The notes beneath the pieces were generated by a model. The model did no database searches. It was not told the origin of the DNA and was given only the letters and a program-made list of their open reading frames with translations. A stretch of 20,725 nt of DNA from a virus: IMG/VR virus record IMGVR_UViG_3300030103_003176, positions 1 through 20,725 of that record; one strand, 5' to 3'. This document shows, piece by piece, positions 7,125-13,069 of this stretch. A program made the translations under genes and the position numbers. Position 1 is the stretch's first letter. Each line of letters starts with the position of its first letter.

Positions 7125-7511
7125 TCTTATTTCAAACAGAAACTTGCCGTCTTCTTTTGCAAATCCATCATCATAGAAAAATGCTCTACAGGTTCCTACA
7201 TCAGCCCATATTATATTTTTCTTTTCCCATGGTTCTGCATCATTCATTCTTAATTCGATTGAGAATAAAATATCCATTTCTCCCCACTCTTCTAGATCTT
7301 CTCTTGATGGTTTTCCTTCTTCAGAATACCAATAAGAATAGCAGTCCTCTTCTTGTTCATCCCATGCCATCCATCCTGATAATTTCACCCTGACAGAATA
7401 CACATTTTTATCTTGTAAAAAAACATCTTTACAATGCTGAACAGCTGCTTTTTTCATTGCTACCCATTCTTTGCGGAATATTTCCACGGTTTCTTCGTTT
7501 GTTGGTTTCAT
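7122..7511 (-). CDS. Acidic hypothetical protein, 129 residues
   Basis: Not recognised. The protein is acidic and rich in tryptophan and tyrosine (WMAWDEQEEDCYSYWYSEEG at about residues 47-66), with alternating beta-like segments (YSVRVKLSG; ILFSIELRM; NIIWADVGTCRAFFYDD). Acidic early proteins of this size are often DNA mimics or host-protein inhibitors in phages, but nothing here proves that. It starts with CCAAAGGAGTACACAATG, the same initiation cassette as the following gene, and is the second gene from the operon B promoter, so strong early expression is likely. Confidence 0.75.
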   Translation of the reverse strand: MKPTNEETVEIFRKEWVAMKKAAVQHCKDVFLQDKNVYSVRVKLSGWMAWDEQEEDCYSYWYSEEGKPSREDLEEWGEMDILFSIELRMNDAEPWEKKNIIWADVGTCRAFFYDDGFAKEDGKFLFEIR

Positions 7512-7526
7512 TGTGTACTCCTTTGG

Positions 7527-7718
7527 TTATTGTACGGTTATGATTAAGATGTTTTCGTTAGTGAACTCTCCATCATCATCCAACTCAGGGACAAGATCCT
7601 GATCGATGATTTGAAGGTTGTGCAAGTTACAGAATGAAATTGCAACTCTCATAGATGCACACGTTAATAGGATATTGCCTTCTTTGTCTTGCACATCAAT
7701 AGCGATAAAATGATTCAT
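7527..7718 (-). CDS. Small acidic hypothetical protein, first gene of early operon B
   Basis: A 63-residue protein, acidic in its second half (DQDLVPELDDDGEFTNE), with a beta-like start (MNHFIAIDVQDKEGNILLT) and a central helix-like part (MRVAISFCNLHNLQII). I recognise no family. It is the first gene after the promoter at 7743-7770, about 18 bases downstream of the expected transcription start, with a strong CAAAGGAGAAAACAATG site. First position, small size and strong signals suggest an early, abundant protein acting on the host, which is inference. Confidence 0.75.
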   Translation of the reverse strand: MNHFIAIDVQDKEGNILLTCASMRVAISFCNLHNLQIIDQDLVPELDDDGEFTNENILIITVQ

Positions 7719-7742
7719 TGTTTTCTCCTTTGGTATACAATC

Positions 7743-7770
7743 AGTATAACTGATGTTGAAAATAAATCAA
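7743..7770 (-). promoter_or_regulatory. Early promoter B (sigma70-like)
   Basis: Reading leftward: -35 TTGATT (7770-7765), 16-base spacer, -10 TATACT (7748-7743). Expected start of transcription is near 7736, about 18 bases before the first gene. It shares spacing and flanking bases (TCAACATC.GTTATA.T) with the promoter at 10777-10804. Confidence 0.75.
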
Positions 7771-7772
7771 CA
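7754..7772. promoter_or_regulatory. Operator-like dyad over the -35 box of promoter B
   Basis: TGTTGA-N7-TCAACA, a perfect 6-bp inverted repeat with a 7-base spacer, covers the -35 box and part of the spacer. The same dyad with the same placement is at 10788-10806. A bound regulator here would block RNA polymerase. Basis: seen directly; the regulatory role is inferred. Confidence 0.6.
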
Positions 7773-7791
7773 TAAAAAGAGAAAAAAACTA

Positions 7792-8139
7792 TTATTTCTT
7801 ATCTTTTTTTATCTTTTGAGGAAGAGCGGCGATCCTTTTTAGTCTTTCTTTGTTCTTCCTGTAGGATTGAAAAGGCTTTGCAGGAGAGAATCCAGCTACA
7901 ACAGTTCTAGCAGTTGCATCCAGTTCCTGTTCTAGTTCTGATCTAAGTTCTTTTATTCTTTGCTTCAGTGCCTTCTGTGATAGATACTTTGTTTTGTACA
8001 ACTTAGAGCCACAAGATAGGCAAATAATCATATCAAACTTATGATCCACTCGTACACTATACCCACAAGATAAACAAGTACATAGAACTGAATAGGAACC
8101 ATCTGATTCTTTTCGTTTTGTGGATATTAAACAAGTCAT
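7792..8139 (-). CDS. Zinc-ribbon protein, last gene of early operon A
   Basis: A 115-residue protein with two zinc knuckles, CLSCG (C22, C25) and CLSCG (C40, C43), separated by 14 residues, which together form a classic four-cysteine ribbon. A basic helical region follows (LKQRIKELRSELEQEL), then a strongly basic C-terminus (KNKERLKRIAALPQKIKKDKK) that would suit nucleic acid binding. The start overlaps the HNH gene stop by 4 nt (ATGA), with AAAGG about 11 bases upstream. Beyond the stop, 20 bases further on, lies promoter B; no stem-loop terminator is seen, only a T-rich run. A DNA or RNA binding role is likely but the family is not known to me. Confidence 0.75.
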   Translation of the reverse strand: MTCLISTKRKESDGSYSVLCTCLSCGYSVRVDHKFDMIICLSCGSKLYKTKYLSQKALKQRIKELRSELEQELDATARTVVAGFSPAKPFQSYRKNKERLKRIAALPQKIKKDKK

Positions 8140-8801
8140 TTATTATGTACCTTTGCATGACAGGTGCGACAAAGAACTATTAAATCTTGTGGCTCTTCTG
8201 CTCCAAGTCTATCATAACAGTTATGATGAACATCCAAGATCTCTTCTTTGGTGCTACAGGCTTGACATTTATATCCGGCTCTCATTAAAGCCTCTGATCT
8301 TGTTTTTTTCCAATGTGCAGAATGAAGATATGCAGCATATGTTCCTTGATCCATCTTAGGGTTTTTATGAGTAGCCCATGAATTATCAATCCAATCTTCT
8401 AAAAATGCTTTATGACTATCCAGAGCATCGGCATGAATACAGTTTGGGCAAATTGGAGAACCTTGATCTGTTCTGCTCTTCTTCTCCCTTGCATAGGTAG
8501 ATCCGCATCGTTGACACTTTGCTGAAAGAATGAGGGATCCCGCTCTTTTTGTCAATGCTCTGTTATCTACTCCTGTCATATCACTAATTTTCATCGCTGT
8601 AATATCAGTGTACCAATACAAATAACGAATCAAACTAGATACAGATTCTTTGTCATCCTCTGCTGTGCATTCCTGCAAATAGGAAGAGATAAGATTATCA
8701 AGTGCTTCCTGTTGTTCTTTCTTTGCAATCTCATAAAAGTTTATACTATCATTGATCGTTTCTATCTTTTTTATTGCTGTTGCTATACGATGCTGTATCA
8801 T
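8136..8801 (-). CDS. HNH endonuclease with zinc ribbon and HTH-like N-terminus
   Basis: About 221 residues in three parts: a helical N-terminus with an HTH-like segment (ITAMKISDMTGVDNRALTKRAG, about residues 67-88), a zinc ribbon with CQRC (96-99) and CPNC (118-121), and a C-terminal HNH nuclease. The last shows HWKKTRSEAL, CQAC (179-182), the catalytic-type LDVHHN (190-195) and CRTCHAKVH (211-219). HNH enzymes cut DNA using one metal ion. In phages they act in packaging, homing or host-DNA attack; here the gene is in the replication region, not beside terL. I chose ATG 8801 (GGGAG ten bases upstream); a longer reading from 9014 runs through the overlapping gene and adds a false hydrophobic stretch. 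Overlap with the upstream gene is 53 nt. Confidence 0.85.
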   Translation of the reverse strand: MIQHRIATAIKKIETINDSINFYEIAKKEQQEALDNLISSYLQECTAEDDKESVSSLIRYLYWYTDITAMKISDMTGVDNRALTKRAGSLILSAKCQRCGSTYAREKKSRTDQGSPICPNCIHADALDSHKAFLEDWIDNSWATHKNPKMDQGTYAAYLHSAHWKKTRSEALMRAGYKCQACSTKEEILDVHHNCYDRLGAEEPQDLIVLCRTCHAKVHNK

Positions 8802-9069
8802 ACTTCTTAATCTCCCTGATATCAAGATAGAATTCATCAATACCACCGAACGAAAAAAACGTCTTGACATGATAAGTGTTTTCTTTGATTGATAATATCT
8901 TACCCACAATTTGAACCATAGACAATTCTTTTTTCCTGAACCGCACCAAATCACCAACAGAAAGAGCAAGATCACTTTGTAATTTCTTCTTTGCTTCTGC
9001 TTCGAGTCTTTCATATTCTTCTAGTTTCTCTGGGTATTCTGCTTTGATAATGTTTGATAAACTTTTCAT
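8749..9069 (-). CDS. Small hypothetical protein with probable beta-barrel core
   Basis: A 106-residue protein. The N-terminus is helical and charged (EYPEKLEEYERLEAEAKKKL), followed by a beta-rich core that resembles an SH3-like or KOW-like fold in pattern: LSVGDLVRFRKK ... MVQIVGKILSIKENTYHVKTFF ... IDEFYLDIREIKKY. That resemblance is to a fold, not a named family. The ribosome-binding site TAGGAGAATAAAATG lies in the last codons of the initiator gene. The 3' end overlaps the HNH gene by 53 nt. It may assist DNA processing, judging only by neighbours. Confidence 0.75.
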   Translation of the reverse strand: MKSLSNIIKAEYPEKLEEYERLEAEAKKKLQSDLALSVGDLVRFRKKELSMVQIVGKILSIKENTYHVKTFFSFGGIDEFYLDIREIKKYDTASYSNSNKKDRNDQ

Positions 9070-9070
9070 T

Positions 9071-10072
9071 TTATTCTCCTATAGCTGTTTTTATCTTTTG
9101 AAGATTGAGATCATGACAATGTGGTGAGGTCTTCATATTTTCAATCATTGTTTTGTTAGATATAGATGGATATGATGTATATTGCTTTATGTTGTGATCA
9201 AGCAACCAATCAAAATCCTCTTGACCTTCATCTGTATTTATAACTTTCAAATCAGGTTCTTCTGGCTTTGGTTCCTGCTTCTTAAATTGCAGAATCTTCT
9301 CATGTACTTCCTCAACTAACATGGCTGTGTGTACATTGGGTTTTGATGATCTCCCTTTTCCATTCTTGATCCAATAAGAGATCCCTTTGACTATATAATT
9401 ACCGGTCCAAACTCTACCGCCTTCTTTCTTCATTCTTAGATTGTATGCACCGATCAGCATTAACTCATCAGTCAAATAATCAGAACAATCTGCAGGAAGA
9501 ACCTTCTCAAGTTCTTCAATGTAGTTCTTTCCTTTCCATCCAAAATAAAGAGAGAATTTATTGATCATTTCTTTTTGCTTATCGGTTAATATCAATCTGT
9601 TAATACTTTCTGTTAAATCTTTTTGTTCATTATTTTTGATATGTTTATACACAGTGTGTTTTTCACTAGTCTCTACAGTGTGGATTACACTAGTCTCTAC
9701 TGTATCATTTTCACTAGTCTCTACAGTGTAGACTTCTGAAGTAGATTCATTCTCTGAAGTCTCTACTGTGTAGACTTCTGTTTTGATTGTAAAAATAGCA
9801 GTTGTTCCAGCTCTTTGTTGTGACGTTAAAAAACCGTTCTCTTTGAGATTTGCAATTCCTTTTCCTACATAACCTCTTGAGCATCCTGTAAGATTCATCA
9901 AACGATCATACGAAGGAAAACACTTTCTTATTCTGTATTGCTTCCCTTCTTCTTCTTTGATTTGAAATTTAGTATGTAGGCATAATGTTAAAAATAAATG
10001 CTTACCACTTGAATTTAATGTTCTGATTTGATGTATTTCATCTTTGAATATCATTGTATATTGTTTACTCAT
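9071..10072 (-). CDS. Winged-helix replication initiator-like protein with repeat-encoded linker
   Basis: A 333-residue protein laid out like phage replication initiators of the lambda O / DnaD-related type. Residues ~20-98 form a winged helix-turn-helix (FPSYDRLMNLTGCSRGYVGKG, then NLKENGFL). Residues 99-142 are a linker built of repeats of YTVETSEN, encoded by the iteron-like cluster at 9647-9780. Residues ~158-240 hold a DnaD-like helical region (GNYIVKGISYWIKNG). A proline/glutamate linker and a short C-terminus follow, perhaps for loading a host or phage helicase. Initiators of this plan bind repeats inside their own gene, so the origin may be here. ATG 10072 has AAAGGA eight bases upstream and overlaps the previous gene by 8 nt. 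Family placement is by overall plan, so function is probable, not certain. Confidence 0.7.
   Translation of the reverse strand: MSKQYTMIFKDEIHQIRTLNSSGKHLFLTLCLHTKFQIKEEEGKQYRIRKCFPSYDRLMNLTGCSRGYVGKGIANLKENGFLTSQQRAGTTAIFTIKTEVYTVETSENESTSEVYTVETSENDTVETSVIHTVETSEKHTVYKHIKNNEQKDLTESINRLILTDKQKEMINKFSLYFGWKGKNYIEELEKVLPADCSDYLTDELMLIGAYNLRMKKEGGRVWTGNYIVKGISYWIKNGKGRSSKPNVHTAMLVEEVHEKILQFKKQEPKPEEPDLKVINTDEGQEDFDWLLDHNIKQYTSYPSISNKTMIENMKTSPHCHDLNLQKIKTAIGE
9664..9780. repeat. Iteron-like repeats inside the initiator gene (candidate replication origin)
   Basis: Four copies of AGTCTCTAC(A/T)GTGT with CTCTAC beginning at 9671, 9695, 9719 and 9761. The first three are exactly 24 bases apart and preceded by CACTAGT; the fourth is 42 bases on. 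Copies three and four both continue into GTAGACTTCTG. Copy three contains a perfect odd palindrome, TCTACA-G-TGTAGA (9720-9732). The repeats lie in the linker region of the gene, as iterons do in lambda O. Confidence 0.6.
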
Positions 10073-10382
10073 TGATACATCCTTTAATAAGTATAGCTAG
10101 ATTGATCTCTTCATAGAATACAGACTCGAAAAGAGGATACTGATCTTTTACATAGTTATAATTGATTGCGATCTTAAGTAGGTCGTTGTGATCTCCTTCT
10201 GGTTTCTTCTCTGTGCATTCTTCATTATTCATAAGCATTAAATTAACACCTGAAAGTAGAAGGTAACATGCTTCTGCTGCGTTCTTTGGATTATCATAGT
10301 GTGTACTAGATTCCTTTTCTCCTATGCTAGATTTGTGAATCCATACACCATTTTGATCAAACTGATATGTAAATGTGATCAT
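10065..10382 (-). CDS. Hypothetical protein upstream of the initiator
   Basis: A 105-residue protein I do not recognise. It starts with beta-like segments (MITFTYQFDQNGVWIHKSS) and a helix (NPKNAAEACYLLLSGVNLML), then a charged middle (NNEECTEKKPEGDHND) and a hydrophobic C-terminal helix (INLAILIKGCI). The start has CAAAGGAGTACAACATG, 24 bases after the probable terminator at 10399-10423, so it may depend on read-through from the ArdC-like gene. Its stop overlaps the initiator start by 8 nt, which suggests the two are translated together. Confidence 0.75.
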   Translation of the reverse strand: MITFTYQFDQNGVWIHKSSIGEKESSTHYDNPKNAAEACYLLLSGVNLMLMNNEECTEKKPEGDHNDLLKIAINYNYVKDQYPLFESVFYEEINLAILIKGCINE

Positions 10383-10398
10383 GTTGTACTCCTTTGAT

Positions 10399-10423
10399 AA
10401 AAAAAGGGAGGTTTGACCCTCCC
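10399..10423 (-). terminator. Rho-independent terminator or attenuator after the ArdC-like gene
   Basis: On the minus strand GGGAGG-6 base loop-CCTCCC is followed at once by seven T residues. The stem is short (6 bp) but GC-rich. With no promoter visible before the next gene, partial termination would lower expression of the replication genes relative to the ArdC-like gene. Confidence 0.7.
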
Positions 10424-10437
10424 ATGTTAGTTGGTTA
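10406..10437 (-). repeat. Copy 2 of a 32-bp intergenic module
   Basis: Matches 7093-7124 at 30 of 32 bases, including the hairpin arms and the CATGTTAGTTGGTTA flank. This copy is followed by a T tract, the other is not. Both copies follow a short gene near the start of an early operon. Confidence 0.85.
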
Positions 10438-10439
10438 GA

Positions 10440-10736
10440 TTATGCTCTTTCTACTACTTGCTCGATATTAAAAACGAAGAATCTTCTGGGGACACTCTTT
10501 TTCTTTTCAGGATCATTCTTATCTGTAACTGATACGATTTTGATCAACTCGGTTCCTTTTGATCCCTTCATAACTTTGTAGCCTGCATCTTTCCACTGTT
10601 TAAATGTAGCCCATCTTTGATCTAGAAATGGACTGTCAAGAAGTCGTAAAATATTTCCTTCTGTGTACTCTCTGCCTGTTGTTGCGTTTGTAGGGAATGC
10701 TATAGGAAGTTGCATTTTTTCAGATATTTCTTTCAT
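10440..10736 (-). CDS. ArdC N-terminal-domain-like protein (candidate antirestriction or ssDNA-binding), first gene of early operon A
   Basis: A 98-residue protein matching the plan of the N-terminal domain of ArdC antirestriction proteins: FPTNATTGREYTEGN at 14-28 (cf. the 'N..TGK.Y.G.N' segment), then RWATFKQWKDAGYKVMKGSKG (41-61) and a final FFVFNIEQV (86-94, cf. 'vFNv.Q'). In ArdC this half binds single-stranded DNA and is followed by a metalloprotease-like domain; that domain is absent here, and the stop is followed closely by a terminator, so this is a stand-alone short form, not obviously a broken gene. It is the first gene after promoter A, with AAAGG upstream of the ATG. Early, strong expression fits protection of entering DNA. 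Recognition is by motif memory, not a search. Confidence 0.7.
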   Translation of the reverse strand: MKEISEKMQLPIAFPTNATTGREYTEGNILRLLDSPFLDQRWATFKQWKDAGYKVMKGSKGTELIKIVSVTDKNDPEKKKSVPRRFFVFNIEQVVERA

Positions 10737-10776
10737 TGTTTTGCCTTTGGTTAGTTGTTAATTGGTTAGTAATTAT

Positions 10777-10804
10777 ATTATAACAGATGTTGATTCTTTT
10801 TCAA
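10777..10804 (-). promoter_or_regulatory. Early promoter A (sigma70-like, near-consensus -10)
   Basis: Reading leftward: -35 TTGAAA (10804-10799), 16-base spacer, -10 TATAAT (10782-10777). Transcription should start near 10770, leaving a leader of about 34 bases before the ArdC-like gene. It follows the fibre terminator by about 20 bases. Confidence 0.8.
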
Positions 10805-10806
10805 CA
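10788..10806. promoter_or_regulatory. Operator-like dyad over the -35 box of promoter A
   Basis: TGTTGA-N7-TCAACA, the same perfect 6-bp inverted repeat and the same offset from the -35 box as at 7754-7772. The 7-base centres differ (TTCTTTT here, AAATAAA there) while the arms are identical, which fits selection on the arms. Confidence 0.6.
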
Positions 10807-10821
10807 TTTATTTAATAAAAA

Positions 10822-10861
10822 ATACAAAAAGAAAAACTCCTCTAGATAATCTAGAGGAGTT
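10822..10861 (-). terminator. Strong rho-independent terminator after the tail fibre gene
   Basis: A perfect 12-bp stem (AACTCCTCTAGA with its complement) closes a 3-base loop; on the minus strand it runs into TTTTT-C-TTTTT. It lies 56 bases after the fibre stop. The 55 bases between stop and hairpin show no other feature. Confidence 0.9.
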
Positions 10862-10916
10862 CTAACCAGAAAAACGGAGTCATTATAATCAAACGCAATT
10901 ATAACGAAACAACTAA

Positions 10917-12293
10917 TTATATACTAACAACTACTGAAACACCTGTCAAAGCATCAGAAGAAGTAATTGTAAGATTATCATTATCTGTAAGTGATACTTG
11001 AACATGGACTAAATCGTCATTACTGTCATAAACAGAAACATGCACAAGTTTTTCACCAAGATCATGATTGATAGTTTTTGCTACATTTGCTGTCAAAGAT
11101 TGATTTGTGAAGGTTGCTCTAAAAAATCCATTATCAACATTGATTTCGCCGTTTGTACTATTATATTGCAATCCACTTCCAGCAGGAGCAGAAATAGAAG
11201 CTCGTGCATTTGCATCAGTGTATTGTGTGATTGTAGATGAAAATTGACCAGTTCCCGAATTGTAATTAAGACCTACACCCGCTGACAATGCGGATCTAGC
11301 ATTAGAATCAGTGTATTGTGTGATTGTACTAGAAATTGCACCCGTTGAAGAGTTATAAGCAATACCCGCTCCCGCTGACAATGCGGATCTAGCATTAGAA
11401 TCAGTATATTGTGTAATGCTACAAGCAAATTGACCTGTTGAGGAGTTATAGGTTAATCCTGTTCCAGCACTCACAGCCGCTCTTGATCTTGCATCAGTGT
11501 AAAATAATTTGTTTGATCCCTCAACTAAATCATCAGTATCAAATTCTGTAAAGTCTAATGATAATTGACCTGATATGCTAATATCAATACCCTTTCCATA
11601 CGAAAAGGCGCCTCTTGCCAATGCATCAGTGTATTGTGTGATTGAACTAGTAATTACACCCGTTGAAGAGTTGTAAGATATTCCTGTACCTGCTGACAAA
11701 GCGGCTCTTGCATTTGCATCAGTGTATTGTGTAATGCTAGAAGAAATCTGACCTGTAGAATTATTGTAGGAAATACCAGCACCACCAGACAACGCAGCAC
11801 GAGCATTAGAATCAGTATATTGTGTGATTGTACTAGATATCTGTCCACCTGCAGAAATGTTAATTCCTGCACCTGCTGACAACTTTGCGACGATCTCAGC
11901 AGAAGTTAGGCCTGATTCGACCTCTGTATAATTCGAAGCATTTGATCCATCAGCACCTGATACGATATAGGTTTCCGCTCCACCTGTGGCAGCAGTCAAA
12001 ACTAAGAAGTCACCTTTTTTCAAATTTGCAGCTGTAGAAGATTCGTTTGAAATAAAGTTTGCTAGGGATGATTGTGAATTGTCAACGTGTACATCAGAAA
12101 TCAAAAGTGATGATACGGATAACTCACCACCGGAAACAGATAGATAGGATGATGATCCAGAAGCGATCGAGGAGATGAAAGAAAGACCAGATACATCTTG
12201 TTTACGGACTAGATCATTATTGTTGCTAGGAGCAGTGTCAGACTGTACTTGACCTTTGAAGACGTATGTAGGTGAATAGTTATTGAATGGCAT
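10917..12293 (-). CDS. Repeat-rich phage tail fibre-like protein
   Basis: A 458-residue fibre-type protein. The N-terminus (MPFNNYSPTYVFKGQV, then NNNDLVRKQDV) resembles attachment segments seen in phage fibres. Residues ~128-388 contain repeats ending in QYTDxNARxALS-GxGIxYNSSTGxI; the YTD of each is at residues 159, 190, 221, 265, 296, 327 and 358, giving a 31-residue period broken by one 44-residue step that holds an extra EFDTDDLVEGSNKLF segment. Residues ~392-458 are a beta domain (LVHVSVYDSNDDLVHVQV ... SSDALTGVSVVV) that resembles the C-terminus of the small protein encoded just upstream. Composition is rich in S, T, N, G and A with almost no cysteine, typical of fibres. Receptor contact is the likely role. 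AAGGA precedes ATG 12293; a strong terminator follows. Confidence 0.8.
   Translation of the reverse strand: MPFNNYSPTYVFKGQVQSDTAPSNNNDLVRKQDVSGLSFISSIASGSSSYLSVSGGELSVSSLLISDVHVDNSQSSLANFISNESSTAANLKKGDFLVLTAATGGAETYIVSGADGSNASNYTEVESGLTSAEIVAKLSAGAGINISAGGQISSTITQYTDSNARAALSGGAGISYNNSTGQISSSITQYTDANARAALSAGTGISYNSSTGVITSSITQYTDALARGAFSYGKGIDISISGQLSLDFTEFDTDDLVEGSNKLFYTDARSRAAVSAGTGLTYNSSTGQFACSITQYTDSNARSALSAGAGIAYNSSTGAISSTITQYTDSNARSALSAGVGLNYNSGTGQFSSTITQYTDANARASISAPAGSGLQYNSTNGEINVDNGFFRATFTNQSLTANVAKTINHDLGEKLVHVSVYDSNDDLVHVQVSLTDNDNLTITSSDALTGVSVVVSI
11130..11912 (-). repeat. 93-bp tandem coding repeats in the fibre gene
   Basis: Seven near-identical units of about 93 bases (31 codons), recognisable by the plus-strand core AATCAGTGTATTGTGTGAT and close variants; a degenerate eighth lies at the N-terminal side. 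Units near 11285 and 11378 are almost identical over long runs, so recombination between them could change repeat number. Confidence 0.9.
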
Positions 12294-12332
12294 AGTAATA
12301 TCCTTATTTTGGGGTTAAAAGTCATTACTATT

Positions 12333-12593
12333 CTATCTTATAATCACTGTACCCGATAAAGAATCTGAAAAATTTATCAATATTTGACTACTTGTAGCAT
12401 GTCTTACTTCAGCATGTACGAGATAACCGGATGAATCTATAATTATCACTGTAGGAATATTTTCAAAATCGTGTGTAATCGTTAGAGAGGTTTGATCTGT
12501 AAATGTTACCTCTTTGATCGTACCATCAGAAGAACCACCGCCACCGCTTGAACCCGTTCCTCCTTGCCTATTAAATGCGTTACCTATAGCCAT
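12333..12593 (-). CDS. Small beta-domain protein related to the fibre C-terminus
   Basis: An 86-residue protein. After a glycine/serine-rich N-terminus (RQGGTGSSGGGGSSDGT, flexible) comes a ~60-residue beta domain: KEVTFTDQTSLTITHDFENI, VIIIDSSGYLVHAEVRHA, and INFSDSLSGTVIIR. This parallels the last ~65 residues of the fibre (FTNQSL ... INHDLG, SVYDSNDDLVHVQV, SSDALTGVSVVV), so the two share a domain. It could be a small head or tail decoration or a fibre cap. ATG 12593 lies 2 bases after the previous stop; the second gene of the fibre unit. Confidence 0.75.
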   Translation of the reverse strand: MAIGNAFNRQGGTGSSGGGGSSDGTIKEVTFTDQTSLTITHDFENIPTVIIIDSSGYLVHAEVRHATSSQILINFSDSLSGTVIIR

Positions 12594-12595
12594 GT

Positions 12596-13006
12596 TTACT
12601 TCTTCCCATCGTTATACGTTATGACTATCTGATCAATCGTTAGAGTTCCTTGATTTGTTTTTACATGTGCATAGACTGTATCAGCAGTATCTAATGAGAT
12701 GATGCCATCTATTCTAATGATTCCTGTTGAGGAATTTGTATCAGTAAGACCTCTTTGAAGATCTGTAACTGTATCTGTCAGAACCATTTGATCACCTGCT
12801 GAATCTTCAGAAATGCAGACAGTTATTTGAGATGGATGATTGCTATGAGAAGCATTTGAGCATTGTATATTTATCAAAGATACATGAGCAATAAAACGGG
12901 CTGTTCTAGGTGTATAACCTAGATCAATCTCTATCTTCTTTGATATATCGTATGTATTGCCTATACCTGATACCGATCCCGTAGATCTCGCGTCACTCAT
13001 TCCCAT
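12596..13006 (-). CDS. Beta-rich putative structural protein, first gene of the fibre unit
   Basis: A 136-residue protein, rich in T, S, D and I, with alternating strands (KKIEIDLGYTPRTARFIAHVSLI, then SQITVCISEDS, and GTLTIDQIVITYN) and no membrane segment, which suits an all-beta virion protein. Not recognised as a family. Start ATG 13006 has AGGA seven bases upstream; the second ATG, two codons in, is an alternative. It is the first gene after the promoter at 13030-13058, with a leader of about 17 bases. Confidence 0.75.
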   Translation of the reverse strand: MGMSDARSTGSVSGIGNTYDISKKIEIDLGYTPRTARFIAHVSLINIQCSNASHSNHPSQITVCISEDSAGDQMVLTDTVTDLQRGLTDTNSSTGIIRIDGIISLDTADTVYAHVKTNQGTLTIDQIVITYNDGKK

Positions 13007-13029
13007 ATCTCAATCCTGTTCTTTTCAGT

Positions 13030-13058
13030 ATTATATAACAATATATTGCAGACTACAA
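13030..13058 (-). promoter_or_regulatory. Promoter of the fibre unit
   Basis: Reading leftward: -35 TTGTAG (13058-13053), 17-base spacer, -10 TATAAT (13035-13030). The expected start is near 13023. The TGTTGA dyad of the early promoters is absent. The spacer holds a CAATATATTG palindrome of uncertain meaning. Confidence 0.65.
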
Positions 13059-13069
13059 AAACTGACAAC

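Noticed and set aside
8802-9014. N-terminal extension of the HNH protein with a hydrophobic segment suggesting a membrane anchor
   Set aside because: It lies inside the 106-residue gene in another frame; the ribosome-binding site and domain layout support the start at 8801.
9664-9780. Repeat cluster in the initiator gene as a CRISPR array
   Set aside because: The repeats are short, spaced 24 or 42 bases, in frame with a coding region, and have no unique spacers of regular length.
11654-11872. Second open frame in the fibre repeats (minus strand)
   Set aside because: It is a shifted reading of the tandem repeats with low-complexity composition and no start signals.
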